A stretch of 64,000 bases of DNA from Lobosporangium transversale (Eukaryota; Mortierellomycota; Mortierellomycetes; Mortierellales; Mortierellaceae), in NCBI RefSeq assembly GCF_002105155.1, contig NW_019029013.1, forward strand, positions 186,001 to 250,000, read 5' to 3'. Under the pieces are notes generated by a model. The model worked only from the letters and a program-made list of their open reading frames with translations. It was not told the DNA's origin and made no database searches. Made by a program: the position numbers and the translations under genes. Of the stretch, positions 53,143-64,000 are shown in pieces; within the stretch, counting starts at the first letter, position 1, and each line of letters starts with the position of its first letter.

Positions 53143-53790
53143 TTATTGGTCGACAACAACATCATCACAACTACCGCAACCATGATCTGCGTGTTTCAAC
53201 AAAAACACATCCAGTCCACGACCATGTTCTATGAATTGTCGCTGCTCTTTTTCTGGGCTGTTGATGATGGTCGTGATGATGGCAGTATGATAATTTTCTT
53301 GAGAATTCTCATATCGTTCATACGATTTGTAGTGGTGCTTGTAATACTTATGTCGCCGTCGACCTGGTGCCCGAATAAATGGTGCGTCAAAATTGAAACC
53401 AGAGTCTCGCCTTTGTCGATTTAGGATTGTAGTGGTTGACGACGACAGTCGATTGGGTCTCAATGATATCGTTCCTGCTACATTATCTTCAACAGTCAAA
53501 AGGTACATCTCTTTCTTTTTCCAACAATCGGTCATGCGTTCAGGACCTTCAGCTTGTACTATCATTACCATCATCAAGCCATTCACAAATTCACATCTTT
53601 TCATCTTCCGGACCCTCATCAATGTAGTCCTAATGTTCATGCTTTTCTTAGAATATCTCTGCTGTTGTTTTTGTCTTTGTTGTTGAAAATTCATAGTACT
53701 GCCACTTCTCCTATTTTTTGTCATTGCCATTACTTTCTTCTCTTTCTGTGCATCTGCAAACATTTCCGCCAAGACATTAACCACGCAGAG
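53143..53790 (-). other. Long open frame directly after, and in frame with, the PRL phosphatase stop
   Basis: After the TGA at 53793-53791 the same frame stays open for about 215 codons to a stop at 53143. The reading is rich in Met, Gln, Arg and Lys (NFQQQRQKQQQRYSKK, GRRRHKYYKHHYKSYER) with no domain I recognise. The TGA is followed by C (TGA CTC). It may be 3' untranslated sequence, a readthrough extension, or a section reached by an alternative splice. The opposite strand is open here too, which argues for caution. Confidence 0.3.
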
Positions 53791-55173
53791 TCATGCTTTG
53801 AGACGGAACATCTTGTTCAATCCATTCTTGACGCTTCCTGCAACACCTCCAACCCCGCCTGATGATCCTGATCCGCTTGCCCCGTGTGCCAAAGGAGACG
53901 ATCCTGACAATTGACCAGATCCACTGCCTAGTGCATGTTTCAAGATCTTGCCCCGCTTATATCCATCAATGTACTGAATCTGAAGGCTGTTGAAACATCC
54001 ACGGCGTCTGCGACGAATAAACTCGACGGTGTCCAAGTTCGCCATACCGAGCTCAATCATGGCAATAGCAACCAAGATGGGTGCACGGCCCAGTCCAGCC
54101 ACACAGTGAACAGCAATTGTAGGGACCTGAGTCATCTCTTCTTCTTCTTCAGATGTGGAAGAGAATGAAGGCGAGCTACTGCGTTGGTGATGAAGACGTC
54201 TGACAATGCGGCTGTCTACTAGCTGAAGCCAATTCTTAATGATGGGAGTTGGTGGCTAATATATTCAAGATATATGGGGGAAAAGGTTTATAAGAGTTTT
54301 TTGTCAGGAAGAAAGAAAAAAAAAAAAAGAAACACGTGTCATGTTGCACTATGTAATTAAAGGCATGGAGGAAAATTAATTTGCATGATCACAAGATTCA
54401 GGGCTGTGCACAGATCACATCTTTCTTCACACGCGCCACCAAAAATAAAAAAATAATACACTCCTTGTTTCTTTTTGATTCCTCTTCTCTTTGTGCCGAT
54501 AGTTCAGCAAAAAGATAATGCGCGACCATGGCAAACTTTAATTGTCTAGGAGTCACCCGAGCAACCAAAAAAAAAAAAAAAAAAAAAAAAAAGAGAGATG
54601 AAGGAGCAAAGACTGGGGACCCGGAAATGTGAGATTCAACAGTTTGGTTGGCCCCTGAGATGGCAAAAAAAAAAAAAAAAAAAAAAAAAGTGCATTGTAT
54701 ACAAAGAAAGGAAATGGACAGGGTAAAAGGAGAAACGCATTGATAATCTGGGTAACTTTAAAAAAAAAAAAAAAAAAAAAGATACATACCACAGCTCCAT
54801 CTCGGAATGGCCAGTCGTGCACTGAAATGTTCTCTGCTTGAAGTGTGGCAGTACTATAGGTCGGCTCACAGCACCTGACTACATCCGTCACATTGTTACG
54901 CTTCAATTCTGCAAGATAAAAGGGCAGAGTCGAGTCCGTGGGACAATCCAGGATCAAAAATCGAATTCCCTTGGTCATAGGTGGCTCAATCAGTGTCAGC
55001 TGTTTTCCCAAAGGAGCAAGGCCTGGGCTACGAGGAGGCGTAGGCAGTCGCTGTAAGCGAGCTGCAGTCGTGGGATTAAGAGCTGTCGCAGTCGAAGAAG
55101 TCAATGATCCGTCCGAGGAGACAGTTCTATACATATTGGTGGATGAAGGCATGTGGGCTGACAAGGTAGTCAT
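53791..55173 (-). CDS. PRL/PTP4A-type protein tyrosine phosphatase
   Basis: Two exons on the minus strand, 55173-54790 and 54255-53791, give 282 residues. The catalytic loop is V-H-C-V-A-G-L-G-R-A-P with Cys at about 179 and Arg at 185. The Ala after Arg is typical of PRL enzymes. The acid loop W-P-F-R-D-G-A carries the general acid Asp at about 125. Other family landmarks are IRFLILDCPTDSTLPFYLAEL, VVRCCEPTY and RRRRGCFNSLQIQYIDGY. Compared with animal PRLs (about 170 residues) it has a Ser/Thr/Pro-rich N-terminal extension of about 60 residues, an insertion before the P-loop and a Gly/Ser-rich tail. It ends FRLKA, with no CAAX box. The intron of about 530 bases contains three A-runs. PRLs act in growth control and magnesium transport in animals; the role in fungi is unknown. 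Confidence 0.9.
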
Positions 55174-55261
55174 TTGTTTTGTTTCCTTTTGGGATAATGA
55201 AGTAGAGTAGGGAGGATAGTATGTTCAATGGATCAGAAGATGAGATAGAAAAAAAAAAAAA

Positions 55262-55294
<33 letters not shown>

Positions 55295-56624
55295 AAGAGG
55301 AGGAAAATACAAAATGCGGTGATTTGCAAGTGTTGCAAAGGTCCTGTTGATTGGTGACTGGTTGCGATTATAAAGGATAACCTCTATTTTGATATCGTTC
55401 TAGCTGATGAAGATGCAAGAAGAGCAGGGAAAGAAATAGAAAAAGAAAAAGAAAAAAAAAAAAAGCATCAGGAATTTGTTTAATAATGGATAACTAATCG
55501 CTAATTATCTTTTTTTATAACAATGCATGCAACAAATATGTATCCGGGGAGCTTTTTCAGACGAGTCAAAGAGAGGATGGAACGGTTGTGAGGACTGAGC
55601 ACAGATCCATAAAAACAAAAAAGGTACCACTTGATCGACAGTCAACTGGACGCATGTGGTTCAAATGAAAGAACACATTACAGTAATAGTTCTTTTTCTT
55701 AAAAACCCGAGCTCTCTCACCCTCTCGTCTCTCTTCTTTGGGGTTGCGAGCTATGCTCGTCTAGGTCTTAACATCTTCACTTTTTTTAAAAAAAGAAATA
55801 AGGGATTGTGAGAATCAGCAAGGACCCACAAGAAAAAGAAAAGAGGAGAGATATGACAAGAAAATGAATGGGTCCTAGGGAGTGTTTTGCTGACGAAGTT
55901 AATGCAAATGTGAGAGGATATGCATGTAACACACAAACAATTTATTGCCCGCTTCTGACAATGCATTCGAACAAAAAGATAAAGGCCCCTGTAGACATTC
56001 TTGGTACCTCAATTGTTTCAACATAGCCTCCACCGATCCTTTTTTTTATATACATATTTCTTTCTATCAGTTGTGGATAAAAAAAGATGAGGGCTGAAAA
56101 ATAGTGGATACAAACTTGACGTCAATGCAAAAAAAAAAAAAAAAAAAAAAAAAAGACAAGAAAAAAGTATGAGAAACATTCCGATTCATTCCCTCTTCTT
56201 TTCTTCTCTTCAACCCTTTCCTCGTATAGCGTCATCAGTCCCAAGGCTAAAAACAGTTCAACCCCAAAAAGCAAAAAAGATCCTGCTGATTCCACCCCTG
56301 ATTCGCATGAATGACGAGAGAATAAGACGGAAATGATGATGATTATGACTTTCCATACTTTTTTAAAATTTAACAGACACAATTCAAATAGATTGGATGG
56401 AAGGAGATACGGGTTTTGGAAAAAAGACAGAATTGGATACAGGATTGTGTACCCAACATTCAGTAGGGGTTGGGTTGCAAAAGCCCTTTTTTTAGCAAGT
56501 GCAGGAACAAACCATTCAAACTAGAGTAGAAATGACTTACCGAACACTAGTAAAAAGTAAAAAGTCGAATCTTGTTGTTGCTGTGTTGTTACAATGGTAT
56601 ATACAATATAAAATGGAATTGATA

Positions 56625-56657
<33 letters not shown>

Positions 56658-58164
56658 GTTTGTTTGTATGGACTAGTGTTTAAGTAAAAGTGTTTAAAAG
56701 ACGAGGTTTAAGGATCGTCAAGGCAAGAAAGAGAGTAAAACTGAGTGAGAAAAGCAATGGTGGTGCAAGTGTGCTGTTGTGCAAGGAGAGACAAGCAGTC
56801 CCCTGCTGCGGCTCGTCGAGAAGACAGAGTTAAGAAGAAGGGGTTATTGTTGAAACTAGAGGACGAAGATGGATCAGTTTTTCTCATTGATGATTAGGAT
56901 GATATATTAGCTATCAAGGGGAGCATCCAGCGGCTCACTTTCAAAAGACACAAAAAGAAAAAGAAACGAGAAGGATGAGGCTTTATGGAAGGAGGTGATA
57001 ACAATAAAGAGGAAAAAAAAGAAAGAAATAGAGTAACAGACGAAAATAAGGATGAGAATGAGAATTAGAATAAGAAACAATGGGTATGCGAGTGTGTATC
57101 GTGTGTATAATGGGAGTTGTTTGTGAGTAGGGAGCAAAAAAGAAAAAGAGAAAGAAAGAAAGAAAGAAAGAATGGTTGAAAGTAGAAAAGCAGAAGGAAA
57201 AAAAAAAAAAAAAAAAAAAAAAAAAGATTGGCTGTGTCTGTGCTCTGCCTAGTTCACTTCATTTGGGTACAATAAAATGATACAAAGACATGACATGTAC
57301 AAACATGTACGCCAACATTTTAATTCGGTCAATCAACTTTTCCATTCTTGTCATCCATTCGTATCCACTGTTTACTCTCTACTCTTCATGTCTTAAAAAA
57401 AACAATTACCACCCATCCTTCCGCTCGTTCTAATGTCCACATTTCAGTGCATGCGAAGTCTTTTGTGGTTTGAAATGTATATATAATTACAGGGACAATA
57501 GACATGATATCTGGACAAATTCATCTTAAAACATCCATGTAAATGTACAATCGAAAAACCTAAAAAAACAAAGTTTGGGTGTGGAACCCGGTGGCGATCA
57601 GATCATCCACAGCTCATGTGATCTGACACTTGACCATCCAATCTTTTTTTTTTTTTTTCCTGCCAGCCATGGTGATGGAGCTGATGTTGAATATTATCAT
57701 ACGCCACAACTGGTACTGTACTCACTACATGTCTTATCAGTTTGTAAAATGTGTGAAAACATTCCTGATATTCATATTCTCACAAAACAAACATATGCAT
57801 CATCCTGCAGGCTGATATTGCCCTTGTCTTTCAATGCTTTTTATCTTTTTTTCTCGCTAGCTTCTCTTTCACATGGACTTGTAATGTTATCATTGGTATA
57901 ATATAAAAAAAAATTGACTGTCAAAGAGCTTGTTCTTGATGCTCATACCGTGTCTGACTTTGCCACTCGTCTCTAAACTAAAGAACTAAGCTGCGCCAGC
58001 TTAGCTGCGCCACCTTTTAGGGGGAATGTTTTATCTGTCATAAAAATGTTTTATGCGTCATAATTATATACTATAAGTTTGTTTTTTCTTGCATGTAAAT
58101 TGATATCGACAATAAAAGAAAAAAAAAAAAAAAAAAAAAAAGGAATTAAATGCTAGGAGACTTG
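55174..58164. other. 3 kb intergenic region, purine-rich repeats
   Basis: No supported gene. It holds A- or T-runs at about 55250-55270, 56130-56154, 56632-56657, 57200-57225 and 58120-58141, a GA repeat (55271-55294) and a GAAA repeat (about 57149-57171). It must hold the PRL gene's promoter at its left end and the tandem-PH gene's 3' flank at its right end. Confidence 0.5.
55271..55294. repeat. GA dinucleotide repeat
   Basis: Twelve GA units directly joined to a preceding A-run, about 100 bases upstream of the PRL start. Confidence 0.95.
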
Positions 58165-61100
58165 TTATAGAGGAGCGATGACCGGAATTTGGAAAGTTAC
58201 ACTTGGTGCTCCTGCCGCAGAAGCTCTCCTATTCATTGATCCAGATCCTGTTTCCGAAGTAGACACCATGACTGATGCTGGAACCGTATTTGTTGCACTG
58301 TCCAGACTTAATACTTTTCGAAGCTGCGTCCCTACAGAATCCAAGTTACCACCGCTGGCACTGTTGGCACTACTACCGAAAAATCCGGAACCAGAGTTGT
58401 CTCCAGATTTGGACCTGAATCTGGGACGATGAGGAAGTGGATTATGAAGATTCATCCGGAGCCTAGATCCTCCTCCCAATTGCTTCGCCTGTTCTTCATC
58501 ATCGTCATCATCATCATCATCATCATGTAATGATTCCGATCCTTGCTGATTATGCCGTTGTTGTTGGCACAAAAAATCTACCATGTCCTCCTGGCGGGCT
58601 ATTTGCGCAACACGATCACACTCTACATGAAGGGTATCAAGCCATTGCAAGAGTGTGTCCTCATCTGGCGCACAGCATATAAATGACCTCTTAGCTGTGA
58701 CAATTCGGAGACAGTATTGCTTTGACTTTGATATTGGGTCGGTCTGAAGACAATCGATGATGGTTGACAATGGGATAATCCCATGTGGTTGGTATTCCTG
58801 TTAAAGTTAAAGGAAAAAAAAAAAAAAAAAAAAAAAAAAAATGTTAATGTATTGAAAACCCATCCCGTAGCACGACGAAAACGAATAACAAAAATAATAC
58901 GTGTTATGAGAATGTATTATGATACCAATGAGTAAAGGAAAAAAAAATACCTTAGTGTCTTTGTAATAGGCCAGATTATCGCCTCTTAAAACAAACCACT
59001 TCTTGCGCCATGTCTATATAAATCGATTTCACAGCAGCCCATTAACTTTTAAGCTCATAACAACGGAAAGAAAGAAAACAGGATTGAAGGCGAGATGAAC
59101 ACTATACCTTGTATTTGTTGCTTAGCTTGTAAAGGTGTCCTTGTATGACAACACTACTTTCATGTTGCTCGTCCGTAGCTGTACCAGATGCTGAAGCATT
59201 GGCCTCAGAAGCAACGCGTGCTACTTCTGCTATACAAGGATCAGGACTATCATCCCCTGCATCCTCTTCACTGGAGGATTGGTTGTTATGCTCTTGGCTT
59301 GCCATCCAAAACATTTCTCCGCCCGAATAACATCTGACTGGTGATAATGGTGTCCCTGGGATACTTGGCCCTGCTGCTGCTGCCCCAATAAATGACTGCT
59401 CGGATGAAAGCGAACCCACAGGGGGCTCATTTGAGTACACTTGTTCCATATAAGGAGAGGATGGGGACGAGATTTGTATTGCCTGGGCCTGAGTCTTGGT
59501 CTGAACCCCAGAAGAGGTGATCAGTGATAGGCCTTCTGCAGGGTGCCGCAGTCCACTTGTCCTTATTGTTGGTCTACCCAGAATACTTCCAACTGATTGC
59601 GGAGATGTAGTCCCAACAGATGACGACGTAGTAACGCCTGAAGAGGATGGCACCGCTACGCTTTTACCTTTTGCATGTGGCTTTTCTTTTCCATCTAAAA
59701 GGTCTGGATCTAATAACGACAAAGGTCGCTGTAACTGCCATTTTGGTAAAATCATCCCTGTGACGGAATTTCTTGATGGTGTTGCCGTAGATGCTGTTGG
59801 TGATGATGTTAGATGAAGCTTGTTTGCCATCTGAGAGGTTGAGTGCTGCTGCTGTTGCTGCTGCTGTCCCTCTTGTATAGTTGATAGCTGTGGAGATTGT
59901 TCAAGATGAACTGTTGATTCTGAATAAGATTCCAAGTCCGAGTTTGAAGCCATAAATTCGAATTGAATCTTAGCTTCAGAAATGGCATTGATCCAATCTT
60001 GCATCTCTAGGATATCGGTAGCTTGTACAGAGAAAGTCCGCTGTGGAGTCAAGATGATAAATGTTCCTGGCTTGTGCTTGATAGGCATTGCAGCTGCCCG
60101 ATGGATATCGCGAAGGTCTACAATCCTTAACAATTCATACTCCTAAATAAACAAAGACGCATGCAACGGATGCAACGTATGAATTTCGCTACTTGATTAG
60201 CCACTGTAAGGTTTGTGGCAAATATAACAGCATTTGGCAGGGCATATTTGAAAGTATGCATTCGCCCATTTCTCGTTACTGTTTAATGTTATAAATAAAA
60301 ATTACCTTGTCATCTTTGTAATAGGCCAGCTTGGATGTCCTGAGAACAAACCATCGCTTCTTCCAAATCTAAGCAAGGAGGCCATTCAAAACGACAGCAT
60401 GTTAGGAAATGAATGCTTAGCTGGATCAGACTGCCACCTTACCCTTGTCCCTGACCAACATATATTAATGGATATGATATGCCCGATTCTATTCTTATCG
60501 AATCAAGTTACACTTTCAATTGTTGATTTTTTTTTTTTTTTTTTTTTTGGCTCCTTCTTGGCACTTCCGCGGACTTCTGAACTCATCTCACTCTTTTCAT
60601 CATAGTGCATAAAAAAAATACGTGTTCAGGGGGATGTACATGATTATACATTTTATGTTTAAGATCGTGCTGTGTATCTATTATTTTTGCTTTGACAAGA
60701 GGGATGTACATGTGCAAAGCATGCATGCTTTGTCTTTTGTTTTGTTTTTGTTTTTGTTTTGTTTAAACAGAAATAGGGAACAGATGTTTATATTTACAAT
60801 GCATGTTGGCCACAACAGTTGATAATCATGTTGTTTTTGTTTTGTGTCCGCCCCCTCCTTTTATGACACGATTGATGGAATTCTCGAAGTCAAGAAAAAA
60901 AAGTGACAAGAACACAAACTTGCATTGCTCAAATTGAGCAGTGATTGCATTCGCTTTGAAAACTGAATAAAAACATGCATGATTTGTGCCCTGTTTACCT
61001 TGAGTCGTTCACCCTTCTTCATAAGATAACCTGACTTGATGATTTGACCTTCCTGCAGCGTCTCTCTTGTCGCCCCTACCCATTTACCAAGTGGTGCATC

Positions 61101-61878
61101 TATATCGGAGTCATCGTACTGATCAAAAGACTCCTCTGTAGGTGTTGATACAGTAACTGCTGCTGTATTTGATGTGGGCACCATTGTTGCTGTTGTTGTT
61201 ATTGCAGTAGTAGTGGTACTGGTGGTGTCTGTTAACATTGTAAGCGGCGATGGTTTGGGTGGAGATAATTTTGAGAGTGTTTGGAAAGTAACTTTAATGT
61301 TGTCGTCCTTGGTGGCATGACCAACAGAAGAAGCAGCGACCTGCAGATGCAGAGTGGTGATCATTTTCATTGTTTTTATGTATGGACATGTAACGTCATG
61401 CAGTCCGAGCATGAGGACCAAAAAAAAAAAAAAAAAAAAAAAAGCGTGAGTTTACATTCTTTAACCTTTTTTGTGATAGCGTTGGCGTGATTCCAATTGC
61501 TTTCTTTTTGAATATTTTCAGGAACAAAAAGTGTATGAAAGCGTGTACAAAAAGAAAAAAAGGTTTCCAATTGACAAGAACAAAAGACAGAGAAACAAAT
61601 GGCGATCATTCGTTCATCCTGAAGCTTTATTTTTCTTTTACACATTTCAGGGTCCGGACTCTTTCAAAGAAAGGAATGGTTAGAATCCAGCGTGTAATGT
61701 CCGTTTCCACTTGCCCCTTTTTTTCTCTTTCCTTTGTCCTTTTCAATCATCCTCCATTTCTCTTTTCACCCACGTTTATGACATCGTGGAACAGGCTCTA
61801 CCCCTGAACTGTTCAACGCCCTTTTAGGAATCCTTTGGAATAAATGTTTTTTTTTACCTGAATGTGAGAGACTGCCAT
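58165..61878 (-). CDS. Tandem PH-domain protein
   Basis: Six exons on the minus strand, 61878-61858, 61340-60999, 60368-60306, 60142-59108, 59013-58951 and 58797-58165, give 718 residues. PH domain 1 (about residues 107-190) reads IKSGYLMKKGERLK, IWKKRWFVLRTSKLAYYKDDK, EYELLRIVDL, then FIILTPQRTFSVQATDILEMQDWINAI. PH domain 2 (about 473-565) reads IQGHLYKLSNKYK, TWRKKWFVLRGDNLAYYKDTK, EYQPHGIIPL, then SKQYCLRIVTAKRSFICC and LLQWLDTL. The Trp of the last helix is present in both. A Ser/Thr/Gln-rich linker of about 280 residues separates them. Both start with the K-x-G-x-L-x-K/K-R/K-W-F pattern of phosphoinositide-binding PH domains. Membrane-lipid signalling is likely, similar in layout to yeast Opy1 or animal TAPP proteins; orthology is not claimed. 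Confidence 0.88.
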
Positions 61879-62657
61879 AGTATCAATATGAAATTGAATT
61901 AATTAATTATGAAAGTAAAGAGTATAACTGTAAAAGGGCAAAAGGAGAAAAAAGGAAGAGAAAGGCAATCGTTTCGTGAGAAGGAATGTGGATGGGTTGA
62001 GTGCTGAATATGATGTATATATCCTATATATCAAGGTACTAAGGTGGAGAGTGAAAATAAAATAAAATGCTCGAGTGGGTGACTGTGTGGGTATGGATCA
62101 CAAACGTGTTCAAACGAAATTATATAAAAGAAAGAAAAACTAAGGAACGTGTCGTTGTAGTATTAATGAGCATAAAGTTAAGGAAAGTACAAGAATGACC
62201 ACGATGAAATGAATGAAAGAATGAAAATGAATGAAGACGATTAGGAATGAGTAAAAATAAAAAAATAAAAAAAATTAAAAAATTAAAAAGAATATCAATT
62301 TCCATGGTGTACCAAAGCTTTTTTATACTCCTCATTTTGTGTGCATGGTTTGACACAATTACAACCTGGATATACTTGTCCATTTTCAAAAAGGCTGAAT
62401 GTCTGTACTCTCATATTCTCATATACTTTTTTCGACCATGAAACACGCTCAGCAAACGTGGCTTCCGCATACTGTGCTGTGCCTCCAAAGAGGGGAAGAG
62501 ATAAGAAGGAGAGGGGGGACTTCTTCCTCAGGCACCCGCCCCCTGCTCCCTTACTTTGCTTATTACATTTACAATAAATATATATATATGCATTATTATT
62601 TTCTACTGGACTGGATTAGGTTATGCATAATATCTATCTGGAGTACCAAGGTCTTTT
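61879..62657. other. Intergenic between tandem-PH and PSD2 genes
   Basis: AT-rich and A-rich on the plus strand, with imperfect AAAAATAAAA repeats near 62250-62290. It holds the PH gene's promoter and the decarboxylase 3' flank. No coding signal. Confidence 0.45.
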
Positions 62658-64000
62658 TTACTTCCGCTCACCAATACATTCGCCCATCCGCACAAGGGTT
62701 TCAATGCCTTTTAGTGAGCTAGCAACCAAGTCCTGATCAAACTGTACAGCCCCTGCCTTGAAAAGTAATATACAAGTAGATCCACCATATGCAAAGAAGC
62801 CTAGCTCATCACCTTTGCGAACCCTGTTACCCGGCTCCTTTGCGCCTGTCAATTGAACAGATCCAACTAAGGTCATCAACAAAAAAAAAAAAAAAAAAAA
62901 AAAAGTAAGCAAAAATGTAGCTACAAACATTCATACATTTGAAATAAATTGATGAAGTAATTAAGCCAACACCGGGTTTTTTTTTGTTCATACCAAGTAA
63001 AGCCCCGATGGAGACAAAGACACATTGGTCAAATTGAGCATTTCTACCACCAGTGTTCGTGCTGTTGCTATTATTGCTACCTTCATCTTCATCCTTTCCC
63101 TCTTCTTGCTCGAGATCAATCAAGGTGACCTGGCGTACGTTCTCAGTAAAGACATTGATGTCTGAATTGACTGCCATAGGATTCACAGTATAATAAGTCC
63201 CAGCAATCTTGAAGGGCTCTTTGACAATCGTACCTGTGACAGGAGAATGGAATCGGTGATAATCCTGTGGTGCCAGACGAAACAGCGCAATGGATCCACC
63301 TTCATATTTCGAAGCTAGAATTTCATCCTTGAGAAGCTCTTTGATCGAAAATAGTTTGCCCTTGATCCAAACTTGCGTCGCAGCACTAATGGACTCGAAC
63401 ACGCAAAGACGACAATCCGCACTCGACACGATAATATTCTATAGTCGAAATCGGTAAAAAGGTTAATTTTTTTTTTTTGCTTGTATAATAATGTGACGCC
63501 ATCTTCTTTTTTCTTTTACTTACAGGATTGTCTACGAAATGGATAGGACGTGCATCCGGCCGTAGTTTACGATAAAAGAATTCGTTGAACGATTTATACT
63601 GCTTGAGATCGGGCTGCAGAAGCTCCGATAGATCCAATTTATAAGTCTTGATGAAATGCTCGATTTGGGCTACTGATTCTGATGCATCAAAATGTTTCCC
63701 TTGCTTCACCGACTCGGCTGAGAATAGATGATGGATCTTGTGTGTTTGGAGTACTAAAAAAACAAAAAACAAAAAAAAAAAAAAAAAAAAGGAAGGATGA
63801 GGAAATGGTAGTGGAGGGTACAGTTATAGCCATGTCCAAGTAATAAAAATCTAAGTATACAAGTTTTCTATAACCGTAAATCATGCGAGTCATGCGAATC
63901 ATACGAATACAAAAAAAAAAAAAAAGCTTACATTTACGATCCAACATGGTGGCAAACAGAAGATGCATACCAATTCGTACATATATTGGCATATCTTCCC
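62658..64000 (-). CDS. PSD2: Phosphatidylserine decarboxylase, PSD2 type (5' end outside window)
   Basis: Only the 3' part is present. Exons on the minus strand: from beyond 64000 to 63932, then 63753-63524, 63438-62994 and 62866-62658. The enzyme makes phosphatidylethanolamine from phosphatidylserine. Diagnostic segments are MPIYVRIGMHLLFATMLDRK, ESVKQGKHFDA, FNEFFYRKLRPDARP, SSADCRLCVFESI, WIKGKLFSIKELL, DYHRFHSPVTGTI, YYTVNPMAV and the self-cleavage site GGST (in FAYGGSTCILLF), whose Ser becomes the pyruvoyl group. The GGST form and the YVRIGMHLLF segment mark the Psd2, endomembrane branch; C2 and EF-hand domains would be expected upstream. An acidic Asn/Ser-rich insertion of about 25 residues (EEGKDEDEGSNNSNS) sits in the catalytic domain. 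Two of the introns carry A-runs of more than 20. Confidence 0.94.

Overview
This window is nuclear DNA of a filamentous, early-diverging fungus. Mucoromycota in the broad sense, perhaps Mortierellales, fits best; I cannot name a genus. The evidence is dense short spliceosomal introns (GTAAGT/GTATGT donors, TAG/CAG acceptors), fungal-type PHO88, MET30, SPT23/MGA2, PSD2 and GH63 genes, a PRL-type phosphatase of a kind rarely seen in Dikarya (from memory), and several BTB-domain paralogs. No rRNA, tRNA, CRISPR array or recognisable transposon was seen. Exon joins below were worked out by eye from splice signals, reading phase and family similarity, so boundaries may be off by a few bases.

Layout, left to right: an intergenic stretch; a four-helix membrane protein (about 2.3-3.4 kb, +); BTB protein A (4.7-6.0, +); ARP3 (6.4-8.6, -); an SPT23/MGA2-type membrane-tethered transcription factor (9.8-14.2, +); a doubtful small ORF (15.1-15.6, -); an MGMT-type DNA repair protein (16.1-16.95, +); BTB protein B (17.5-19.8, +); a repeat-rich gap; MET30-like F-box/WD40 (23.3-25.9, +); prohibitin PHB1 (26.2-27.9, +); a cytochrome P450 (28.2-30.2, -); BTB proteins C and D (30.8-34.0, -); a PA2G4/Ebp1 homolog (34.2-36.0, +); BTB protein E (36.3-38.4, -); a C2H2 zinc-finger protein (39.2-40.4, -); a 3.7 kb gap; PHO88/SND3 (44.1-45.2, +); ER glucosidase I (46.2-49.8, +); an oligopeptide transporter (50.0-52.6, -); a PRL phosphatase (53.8-55.2, -); a tandem-PH protein (58.2-61.9, -); and a PSD2-type phosphatidylserine decarboxylase cut by the right edge.

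Most genes are housekeeping and do not form one pathway, although several act at the ER or on lipids (SPT23/MGA2, PHO88, glucosidase I, PSD2, P450). The most interesting content is the set of five BTB proteins. All share an N-terminal beta-rich domain, a G-x-Y-x-F-type strand and a BTB core. In every one a phase-1 intron lies just before that strand: exactly 11 codons upstream in four, about 13 in the fifth. Other unusual points are roughly fifty long A/T homopolymer tracts confined to introns and intergenic DNA with a directional end bias, a long in-frame ORF directly after the TGA of the PRL phosphatase, a PH domain pair duplicated together with its exon structure, and an SPT23-type gene whose membrane helix is split by an intron.
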